Shown here piece by piece: positions 55,374 to 64,000 of a stretch of 64,000 bases of DNA. This DNA comes from Engraulis encrasicolus (lineage: Eukaryota; Chordata; Actinopteri; Clupeiformes; Engraulidae), in the NCBI RefSeq assembly GCF_034702125.1, contig NC_085871.1, forward strand, positions 38,540,159 through 38,604,158, given 5' to 3'. The translations under genes and the position numbers were made by a program. Position 1 is the first letter of the stretch. The number at the start of each line of letters is the position of its first letter. The notes under the pieces were generated by a model. That model was not told the DNA's origin. It searched no databases and saw only the letters and a list, made by a program, of their open reading frames with translations.

Positions 55374-58136
55374 CAGAGTATGCCCATTACAGAATATATG
55401 GATGAATGTGATGAGGGAAAAGAACCATATAATGATGATAGCACGCAATTACTAAGCTTGGACTGTTCTGACAATTTCAAAGAAGACAACATTGAGCGAG
55501 GTGAAACTAGCAGGCAGAGTATGCCGATTACAAAAGATATGGATAAATCTGATGAGGGAAAAGAACGATATGATGATGATAGCACACAATTACCAGCCTT
55601 ACCCAATTCAGACAATTTTAAAGAAGACAACAGTGAGCGAGGTGAAACTAGCAGGCAGAGTATGTCCATTACAGAATATATGGATGAATCTGATGAGGGA
55701 AAAGAACCATCTAATGATGAGAGCACACAATCACCAGCCTTACCCAATTCGGACAGTATGGAAGACAGCAGTGTACAAGGTGAAGGCAGACACAGTGGGC
55801 AGAGTATAAGCCCCGATATAAACATGAGGGATGAAACCAATGCCAAAGAACCTTTATCTGGCATCAGCAACATGCAGAGCTGTTCTCCAAATGGGGGCGG
55901 TAGCGTGGGAGAAATGAACCACAGTTGGCCAGAGAAAAGTAAATCTGAGCAGAGTATTGTAAACCCCATTGCAGAAGATATGGATAAATCTGATGAGGGA
56001 AAAGAGCCACCTAGGAATGATAGCACACAATTACCAGCCTTACCCAATTCATTCAATATCAAAGAAGACAACACAGAGCAAGGTGAAGGCAGACACAGTA
56101 GGCAGAGTATGCCCATTACAGAAGATATGGATGAAACTAATAAGGAACAAGCACCACCTAGGAATGATAGCACACAATTACTAGCCTTACCCAATTCAGA
56201 CGGTATGGAAGACAGCAGTGTACAAGGTGAAGGCAGACACAGTGGGCAGAGTATGCCCATTGCAGAAGATATGGACACATCTGATGAGGGAAAAGAACTA
56301 TATAATGACGATAGCACACAATTACCAGCCTTACTCAATTCATACAGTATGGAAGAAGACAGCAGTGTACAAGGTGAAGGCAGACCCAGTGGGCGGAGTA
56401 TGCCCATTGCAGAAGATATGGATGAATCTGATCAGGGAAAAGAACCATCTAATGATGATAGCACACAATCACCAGACAGTATGGAAGACCGCAGTGTACA
56501 AGGTGAAGGCAGACACAGTGGGCAGAGTATAAGCCCCAATATAAACATGAGGGATGAAACCAATGCCAAAGAACCTTTATCTGGCATCAGCAACATGCAG
56601 AGCTGTTCTCCAAATGGGGGCGGTAGCATGGGAGAAATGAACTGCATTTGGCCAGAGAGGAGTAAATCTGAGCAGAGTATAGTAAACCCCATTGGAGAAG
56701 ATATGAATGAAACTGATGAGGAAAAAGAACCACCTAGGAATGATAGCACACAATTACCAGCCTTACTCAATTCATACAATATGGAAGAAGACAACACAGA
56801 GCAAGGTGAAGGCAGACACAGTGGGCAGAGTATGCCCATTACAGAAGATAGGGATGAATCTGATGAGGGAAAAGAACTATATAATGATGATAGCACACAA
56901 TCACCAGCCTTAGCCAATTCAGACAATTTTAATGAAGACAACAGTGAGCGAGGTGAAACTTGCAGGCAGATTATGCCCATGACAGAATATATGGATGAAT
57001 CTGATCAGGGAAAAGAACCATCTAATGATGATAGCACACAATTACCAGCCTTACCCAATTCAGACAATATGGAAGACAGCAGTGTACAAGGGGAAGGCAA
57101 ACACAGTGGGCAGAGTATAAGCCCCGATATAAAAATGAGGGATGAAACAAATGACAAAGAACCTTTATCTGGCATCAGCAACATGCAGAGCTGTTCTCCA
57201 AATGGGGGCGGTAGCGTGGGAGAAATGAACCACAGTTGTCCAGAGAGGAGTAAATCTGAGCAGAGTGTAGTAAACCCCATTGCAGAAGATATGGATAAAT
57301 CTGATGAGGGAAAAGAACCGCCTAGAAATGATAGCACACAATTACCAGCCTTACCCAATTCATTCAATATCAAAGAAGACAACACAGAGCAAGGTGAAGG
57401 CAGACACAGTGGGCAGAGTATGCCCATTACAGAAGATATGGATGAATCTGATGAGGGAAAAGAACCATCTAATGATGATGGCACGCAATTACTAAGCTTG
57501 GACTGTTCTGACAATTTCAAAGAAGACAACATTGAGCAAGGTGAAATTAGCAGGCAGAGTAAGCCAATTACAAAAGATATGGATAAATCTGATGAGGGAA
57601 AAGAACTATATAATGACGATAGCACACAATCACCAGCCTTACCCAATTCAGACAATTTTAAAGAAGACAACAGTGAGCGAGGTGAAACTAGCAGGCAGAT
57701 TATGCCCATTACAGAATATATGGATGAATCTGATGCGGGAAAAGAACCATATAATGATGATAGCACACAATTACCAGCCTTACCCAATTCAGACAGTATG
57801 GAAGACAGCAGTGTACAAGGTGAAGGCAGGCACAGTGGGCAGAGTATAAGCCCCGATATAAAAATGAGGGATGAAACAAATGACAAAGAACCTTTATCTG
57901 GCATCAGCAACATGCAGAGCTGTTCTCCAAATGGGGGCGGTAGCGTGGGAGAAATGAACCACAGTTGGCCAGAGAAAAGTAAATCTGAGCAGAGTATTGT
58001 AAACCCCATTGCAGAAGATATGGATAAATCTGATGAGGGAAAAGAGCCACCTAGGAATGATGGCACACCAGCCATACCCAATTCATACAATATGGAAGAA
58101 GACAGAAGTGTAGAAGGTGAAGGCAGACACAGTGGG
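55374..58136 (+). CDS. CARD-type gene, acidic tandem-repeat region
   Basis: About 920 codons with no stop encode repeats of ~46 residues of the type SMPITEDMDESDEGKEP, NDDSTQLPALPNSD, then either NFKEDNSERGETSRQ or SMEDSSVQGEGRHSGQ. Four higher-order blocks start with SISPDINMRDETNAKEPLSG (near 55800, 56522, 57112 and 57840) and contain NMQSCSPNGGGSVGEMNHSW. The region is rich in Asp, Glu, Ser, Asn, Gly and Gln, and almost without aromatic residues, so it is surely disordered and acidic. It is in frame with exon 3 once the LTR and one CAGA are discounted. The large minus-strand Ser/Leu/Pro frames here are shadows of the repeat. Its function is unknown: flexible spacer, decoy or phosphorylation platform are all possible. 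Confidence 0.75.
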
Positions 58137-58964
58137 TAGAGTATGCCCATTACAGAAGATATGGATGAATCTGATCAGGGAAAAGAACCATCTAATGATG
58201 ATGGCACGCAATTAGCCTTAGAGAATATGGAAGAAGACAACACAGAGCAAGGTGAAGGCAGATACAGTGGGCAGAGTATAAAGCACGATACAAAACACAA
58301 GGCTGAAACAGATTACAAAGAGGCTTTATCTGATATGCCCAACATGCAGAGCTGTTCTAGAAATGAGGGAGCTAGCGTGGCAGAGCAGACTAAATCTGAG
58401 CTTGGTGTTAAACGGCCAGGAGATAACCAACATTTAGGATCTGAGCTGCCACCAAAGGTCCCAAAACGAACAAGCCGCCAGCCTGCACGTGCAGTGAGCA
58501 ATGAGCGAGCGTTCGAAGGGGCCTTCAAGAAATACGCATTAGACAAGAACATTGACTCACAGCAGCTAAAGAAAATGATCGAAGTAATCAATATAAAGCA
58601 ACATGAAAATTACCCCTATTTAGTCACAGGTCAGTGTGTCATTTTACGGCCCCCACAAGAGGCCAGTGACCAGTGGTCTGAGGCCAAGCTAATATTGGCA
58701 GATGAAAAAATGATCAAAGGTAAACAACTGACAAAGGACGCTAACGAGAGGATACAATATGAAATGGGCATGTTGGGCATCAAGAAGACCATTGTGCTCT
58801 TTCCAGATAATACTTACGAAAAACGGAAGTATTGTGCCAACACGTATAATGAAATTCTTGACTGTTGCAAGGATTTGGTGTCCAAACTCCTTGCCCCATT
58901 AATTGTGATCTTAAAAGAAAACCAGAGGGAGAAAATAGTCTCTAATTATGGCCTAAATAATTAA
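58137..58964 (+). pseudogene. CARD-type gene, C-terminal domain after an in-frame TAG
   Basis: A TAG at 58137-58139 stands where every other repeat has CAG (context GGG-TAG-AGT-ATG). The same frame then continues for 274 codons. It has two more acidic repeats, a basic patch (KRPGDNQHLG, PPKVPKRTSRQP) that could be a nuclear localisation signal, and a globular domain. That domain includes AFKKYALDKNIDSQQLKKMI, YPYLVTGQCVILRPPQEASD, GMLGIKKTIVLFPDNTYEKR and LDCCKDLVSKLLAPLIVILK. I do not recognise the domain. The stop follows at 58962. No close AATAAA was seen. If the TAG is a sequencing or allelic difference, the gene would be otherwise open. Confidence 0.65.
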
Positions 58965-59233
58965 GAATATGACTGTATTCACTGCTCCAACTCCTCAGAC
59001 ACAAAACACTTCTCCCAAACACATTTTAATATCAACAACTTTATTAACAACACACATGTTGTATAGCCTTGTGACGGTGAGAACCGGTTTTACTTATTTT
59101 CTTATAACTATTTGCTTGTTTTTCATGTGTGTGTTTAAAAGTCAGTATCCTAGGTGCACATAGGTGCTGTACTGTAACTTTTGTTTTCTTGATTTATTTG
59201 TATGTTAAGTATAGGCCTGATTTTGTTTTCAAT

Positions 59234-59813
59234 GGGGCACCTAAGTCACGCCCTTCTACTTCCGATCCGTGGGGCTGGAGCTCTCAAAATTTTGAATGGA
59301 GCGAGTCAAGCTAAATCCTCATCCCGCTTGGCATGTGCTCCGGATTTCACATATGATGACAGTGAATTTGAAAGGTTTGGATTTGCGTCGTAAGACCACT
59401 CATTTTCGACACGCAAGAAACGTTATTTTAGCTTTTGTGCAAAACTGTGTTAGAGACTACACGTGCGCCTCGCATATCTGACGTGAACCGAGGCACAGCC
59501 AACCCTACTTATCTGCAACTCAACCCTACTTATCTGCGACTTAAGTGGCTGTGCGTCGGACATGCGACGTCTGTTGTGTAGTCCAAATAATTACATATTA
59601 CACACACACAACTCAAAAATCGCTTGCCAAGTGAAGTCAACAAGCACACCATTGGTTGTTATTAATTCCGAGGCACGGCATATGTGTGTGATCGACGGGG
59701 AAATGCGAGGTTGATCGGAAAATAGCTTTGATCAGTCCATTACAGCCCAGTCAAAAGTTTTTGCGTTCCCATCCCCACGAGCCGCCCGGAAGGGGTGGAG
59801 ACTTAGGTGCCCC
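59234..59813. repeat. Inverted-repeat element, GGGGCACCTAAGTC ends
   Basis: The left end GGGGCACCTAAGTCACGCCC and right end GGAGACTTAGGTGCCCC are complementary. A related left end is at 18.1 kb. No clear target duplication is seen. It is non-coding. Confidence 0.65.
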
Positions 59814-59979
59814 ATTGTGTTGGTGGAATGCGCATGTGCCCTTAATGGGCTGAGTTAATGAGGTTCCCTCAATTGGCTGTGTCAGAGGAGTCTGATCATT
59901 TTCAATTGGCTGTGTTAGCCTAGTGATTTAGTAGTGCCATATGATTGGCCAATGGTTTGAGTGTCTTGTCTATGTAAAT

Positions 59980-60269
59980 CCCGGAGTGCGTTTTAATATG
60001 CGACCTTGCCTCCTCCACTTGCTTCTCGTCATGATGACATCACTGACAACAGCATTACATTTCAATATCTTGCAAAAGCTCAATTGTAAAGTCTTTTTCT
60101 CATTTGCAATTGGGATGGTGAATGAAAAACAGTCCCTCAAAAGTTGTTGTGGCGAGGCTGACAGCTGGGACACTTTATCGTTTTCTCCACGGAGGAGGGG
60201 CCAGGAGGCGGGACGAGGAGACAAGCACAAGGGGAGGAGGCAAGGTCGCATATTGGGATGCACCCCCGG
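59980..60269. mobile_element. MITE with ~45-bp terminal inverted repeats
   Basis: AATATGCGACCTTGCCTCCT at the left pairs with GGAGGCAAGGTCGCATATT at the right, with matches extending outwards to CCGG. The interior is CCTCC/GGAGG rich. It is non-coding. Confidence 0.7.
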
Positions 60270-61487
60270 TGTAGGGAACTCAGGAGGCTCATTTCTTGTT
60301 TTGTAGCACATGAGTGCTGTTGGCCCCACCTGATATGAGGTGTTGGGTTTATTTTGGTGGCTCTCGTAAGTCATATGTTTGACTCCACCATTTCTTTGCT
60401 TTTTTGCTAGCTTACTTTTTCTATGTTTGTTTTGTTTTTCTCTTACATTTTTTATAAATAGTTTCTGCACCTTTTTGGGACTTTGGTTAAATAAAAAAAC
60501 AAATTTTCACCCCTATTTTTGTGTCACTGCATTGCTCATTTTCTCCTGGCCACGAGGCTACTCTACAACAAGCCTACATCAGTGTTTCCCAACCTTTTTC
60601 CTTCAGGGACCCATGTTTTTACCATTGTAAGCTTTGGTGACTCAACCGCGCGAGCGCCTGCCCGAGAGGGAGTCACATGATACCCTCTGTTTCCTGCAAG
60701 AACTCATTTCAGCCATTTTATTCCCTTATTCGTCTTTGGTAAATATAGAATACATGTTAACATTTACATTTTGTTGCTTCTATGCATATATTATTTGGGT
60801 CATTTCACGTGAAATCAGACACTTTGGGACCCGACCGACCCGGATTTCAATCATACTTGGTGTGCCTTTTTAGTAGCAGGGTAGCACCCCAGAACTGCAT
60901 TGGTTTGAATCTGACACTAATATTAAGGGAGAAACAGACTAGGAAAGGTTCACATGTGAGGGTAGGACACTATACATTCAGCCTTGAATATATCAGTCAG
61001 TGTTAGTCACAAAAAGATGCCTGTGGTGTTGTTTGGAAGCTCTTTTCTGGCTCTACATATTACACAATCAGCTTGGAATACAACAACTCTCAGAATATGA
61101 ATTATGATAAATTGAAAAATTTAAAATTGAATATCTAAAAAAGCTTTATTTTAAAATGGCCAGTTCCTTGTCCAAACGTAGCCGGCAATGTCATGAGCAA
61201 CACCTCAAATGCTGGTGTTTGGTTCGTTATTCATTTCAGAGAGAATTTGACTCACAAATATGGCATCATACAGACCACTTACTAATAATATGGTAATACC
61301 ATAGTAGCATCACATGACAAAACAAAAACAAAACAAAAATGGTCAGTGTCCATGATCCCAGGTTTCAGAAACTAAGGCAGATGTCCATTTACACACACCA
61401 AATGATGATATGTGAATGTTTGAACATTCCTTCTCTGTGTACCTGTGCCATCCTCCCTTTACCGTACTTTAAAGAGATAATCAATGG
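60270..61487. other. Non-coding stretch with repeat fragments
   Basis: CAGTGTTTCCCAACC at 60581 is a typical hAT MITE left end without a visible partner. GGGTCATTTCACGTGAAATC at 60797 contains the palindrome TTTCACGTGAAA. No gene is recognised. Confidence 0.4.
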
Positions 61488-61993
61488 CTACACTCTCATT
61501 TTGTACTCTACCAGTGCATTTGAAGCAGCAGCTGTGTCTTTTGTAGATAATGTATAAGTACCTCCCGTTGCAGTTACAGGTTCCACTACCAGAAGCACAT
61601 CCTGATGATCCATGACAAGTCTATCTGGTCTGAAGGGAAGGATGGAGATGATCCATGAGGATGCAGGAAGTTCAGTTTCACCTCTCCAGTGCTCGGCATA
61701 CATTCCTCAACACATGCTAGCCACCAGTTGCCATCATATACAGCTACAACATACCCTTTGATGCTTGAAAATGTAACACATTCCTTTACTGAGCTCACTC
61801 TTTCAACTCTGCCTTCTCTGAATGCTGAAAATGGCCTAACTTCCACTCTGTCCATTGACAATGGGCAGACGCTGTGCAGTTTTTGAGTACCTGGAATAGT
61901 TCTTGCAGATTCAAACCTTTTCAACAGGTTCTCAGCTTCATGATGGTACATCTCTGTTTGGTGAAAAGGGGGATCTTCTCCATGGTCCGCCAT
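61488..61993 (-). pseudogene. C-terminal fragment of a transposon-associated fish protein
   Basis: The minus strand reads FSSIKGYVVAVYDGNWWLAC, EECMPSTGEVKLNFLHPHGS and SPSFPSDQIDLSWI. It then changes frame to DHQDVLLVVEPVTATGGTYT. The pattern VAVYD--WW-A-VEE-------V-FLHPHGP--SF is one I recall near the C-terminus of many uncharacterised, probably transposon-derived fish proteins. One frameshift near 61600 makes it a fossil. No upstream exon was found. Confidence 0.55.
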
Positions 61994-62181
61994 TTTGAAT
62001 TTCCAAAAATATCCATTTTTAGCTGCAAAAATGACTGTACTTGGACCATACTAGAAAATATTTGTTTATTACTTAGTAAACTTTCATGTAAAGATCACAT
62101 TTGGCAATAGGCAGCCCAGTTTTAATGAGCAGTATAATTGCAATACCTGACCGTTTTGACCATTTCCTGCACAGTGTCCCT
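61966..62181. repeat. Truncated copy of the TTAA MITE of 52.7 kb
   Basis: It starts at GGGGGATCTTCTCCATGGTC and ends CACAGTGTCCCT followed by TTAA at 62182-62185. The left third is missing. It abuts the protein fragment at 61.5-62.0 kb. Confidence 0.75.
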
Positions 62182-62254
62182 TTAATGAAGCAATAAAAAC
62201 GCAGAGACCTGAGTCTTTGATCTAGCAAATAGTGTTTTGTAACACAGCTCACAA

Positions 62255-62846
62255 ATACACCACTCTCCAAAAGTGTTTTCGCCTATCCATCTGTTTGGAT
62301 GCTAATAACAGCTAATAACCTGACACTCACTTGGCTTCAGAAGTCACTCATATGAGAGCTACAACTCTCTCGAATGAAGTTTTATGTACAAAAATAAATT
62401 TCATGCACCAAAGAAAGATTGACCCTTTATTGAACACAGACAGGGCAGATTTTCACAAGACAAAAGTTTTGTCGCCTATCGAACATAATGTGAAAATGAG
62501 CAGATAAGTCACTTCAAAACACTTCAAATACGCAGATCGGGTGTCATACTTAATCACTGATTCACTCACACCTCTCCAGAAAATCAACTTTGGCCTTAGG
62601 TGTATGTTTAGGATCATTGTAATCATGGAAAGCAACACAATGAAAATCAATGGAGTTCAATGAGAGATGGTGACATATTCGCTATTCGTAGAGCAATACA
62701 TGTTTAACTTCATGATTTAATCAATGATAAAAGCCCTCAAACACCTGCAGCATGCATGCAGCTCCTCATAAGAGCTGTATCCGTACTCATAAGAGCTGTA
62801 TTCCAAACAGATGGATAGGCGACAACTCTTTTGGAGAGTGGTGTAT
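62255..62846. repeat. 45-bp inverted repeats around a 500-bp spacer
   Basis: CCACTCTCCAAAAGTGTTTT plus CGCCTATCCATCTGTTTGGA (62260-62299) is mirrored at 62802-62841. The right arm lies inside the LINE C-terminal frame at 62811. The spacer is non-coding. Confidence 0.75.
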
Positions 62847-63011
62847 GACACCAGGAAAGCAGGCAAGGGTGACATTGTACTACCAAATCCAAAAACGAAT
62901 TCACTGAAAAGAACTGTGCTTTGTAAAGCAATTAAGACATGGAACGAATTGCCATTGGATATCCGTCAAGACACATGCAAAAAAATCTTTAAAAGGAAAT
63001 TAAAAAGGTAG
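62811..63011 (+). pseudogene. C-terminal fragment of a LINE reverse-transcriptase ORF
   Basis: The frame reads MDRRQLFWRVVYDTRKAGKG, then IVLPNPKTNSLKRTVLCKAI and KTWNELPLDIRQDTCKKIFK, and ends RKLKR-stop. The R-(T/V)--KAIK-WN-LP-DIR------FK--LK pattern is typical of the extreme C-terminus of non-LTR retrotransposon ORF2. Nothing upstream is recognisable. Confidence 0.6.
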
Positions 63012-63700
63012 GGTAGAATGCCCTAATGTGGGACAATTTTTGTCACTTCAACTTTGGTGGTTTATTAAAATTTAATGACAACATTTCAATACAAACAAAT
63101 TACACCCTTTTCATCCTCTAGTTATGCTCTAATCAAATAAAACCTTTAAAAACATGTTAAGTGTTTCTAATTCGAATAATTTTGATATTAATGTAAGTTG
63201 GTCAAAAACCATGGTTATCCCTAAAGTGGGACAATCGGTTTCCTAATGTGGGACAGTGTATATTAAAAGGTCTCTAAAACATGTTTGTGTAAAATATTAA
63301 TTCAAAATGTGATCTGCCACTCTTTAAGACATATAGGCTACACATTCAGAGCATGTTTTATGAATTATTTTTACTTTCTTTTATTGGTAAATATGACTGA
63401 GACTGTCTGAACCCATAGCACACAATTGGTCACTTCAACATGGCAGCTCTATTTGAGGGAAGAACTTCCGGTTTTTGGACCCAAATGTTGTGTTAATAGC
63501 TGTGCTCCAGTAGATTAGGCCAGAAAGACTGAAATACACCTTTGATATAGATTTAAATATCCATTTTTATATGTGGACATGGTGTTTGACTTCATAGTAA
63601 TAGTTTGACTTATTAAATTACTACTTTTACAACTGTCCCACATTAGGAAAATCTTGTGTCCCACTTTAGGACGCACCTATCCTAAAGTGGGACACTAATA
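63012..63700. repeat. Clustered CCTAAWGTGGGACA motifs in both orientations
   Basis: CCCTAATGTGGGACAAT (63021), CCCTAAAGTGGGACAATC (63220), CCTAATGTGGGACAG (63242), TGTCCCACATTAGG (63634), TGTCCCACTTTAGG (63656) and CCTAAAGTGGGACAC (63680). Opposite orientations at the two ends suggest an element with terminal and internal repeats. It is non-coding. Confidence 0.6.
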
Positions 63701-64000
63701 ATATGGTTTAAAAATAAAATATTACATAATTTCATATACACCAAACATTATTTTCTGATGAACATTTACCTACCCAACATATTTATCAAAAAATTGACAA
63801 TGTTGTTTTGATTGAAATGGATTTATACCCTAAAGACAAATTTGGCCAAATGCTATGTAATTTGCCATTTGATGGACTTCACCCAGGGTCCTTCCTCTTA
63901 ATTGTAACCCCTCCCTGGAGTATTACTATACATTTACTAAATCATGATATTATGATAACAGGATGATAGGGCTTTTATTTGGTTATAGTTTTGTAAACAT
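63701..64000. other. Non-coding stretch
   Basis: AT-rich sequence without recognisable features. Confidence 0.4.

Noticed and set aside
55046..58150. Large minus-strand frames (453, 182 and 381 codons) rich in Ser, Leu, Pro
   Set aside because: They are antisense to the acidic tandem repeats; the repeat unit lacks stops on the other strand. One runs into the LTR. The sense strand has coherent splice phases and unique domains.
1..64000. Bacterial features (operons, ribosome binding sites, riboswitches, origins)
   Set aside because: Introns, SINE, LINE, solo LTRs and vertebrate-type MITEs show nuclear eukaryotic DNA.

Overview
The window looks like vertebrate nuclear DNA, almost certainly from a ray-finned (teleost) fish. 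It is AT-rich with long non-coding stretches and GT-AG introns. It has CA/TG microsatellites, a tRNA-derived SINE, an L2/CR1-type LINE with a CTTGA-repeat tail, and many hAT, PIF/Harbinger-like and TTAA-type (piggyBac-like) DNA transposons with readable target-site duplications (TSDs). The frequent motif AGGCCTAC hints at a herring-like (clupeiform) fish, but that is only a guess. There is no bacterial-style gene organisation.

Layout. 0-6.8 kb: non-coding, with hAT-like elements whose ends read CAGTGTTGCC and Harbinger-like MITEs nested in them. 6.8-14.6 kb: a Russian-doll nest. A CAGTGTTGCC element is split by a 6.9-kb insert with 0.87-kb terminal inverted repeats; that insert carries a Harbinger-like element (TSD TAA), which carries a piggyBac-like element (TSD TTAA). 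14.6-18.6 kb: repeats only. 18.7-21.0 kb (minus): decayed exons of a multi-exon, transposon-associated fish gene. 21.3-21.8 kb: a 142-bp tandem repeat. 22.4-25.5 kb (minus): a dead transposase gene cut by three MITEs. 27.1-30.3 kb (minus): a frameshifted non-LTR retrotransposon. 30.4-31.1 kb: a minisatellite whose unit resembles a tiny intron. 31.1-33.6 kb (minus): a two-exon pogo/Tigger-type transposase gene with a C-terminal PHD finger. 34-43.6 kb: repeats, two exons related to the 20-21 kb gene, a solo LTR, and a broken ZMYM/hAT-type transposase. 43.6-50.1 kb: nested MITEs, a SINE, hAT elements and a full solo LTR.

50.3-59.0 kb (plus) holds the most interesting locus. Its exons encode a CARD-like domain, then an unrecognised helical segment, then about 0.9 kb aa of acidic, S/T/N/Q-rich tandem repeats, then an unrecognised C-terminal globular domain. 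The reading frame is consistent across two splice junctions. It is broken by a 1,659-bp solo LTR inside the repeat exon (TSD CAGA) and by one in-frame TAG before the C-terminal domain. 59-64 kb returns to MITEs, a transposon-protein fragment, a LINE C-terminal fragment and a cluster of TGGGACA motifs.

The genes do not form a pathway. Apart from the CARD-type locus and possibly the 38.9-40.0 kb exons, all recognisable coding sequence is transposon-derived. The value of the window lies in its layered insertions, several with both TSD and an uninterrupted copy in the same window, and in the unusual CARD/repeat gene. All family names rest on reading motifs by eye; no database search was run.
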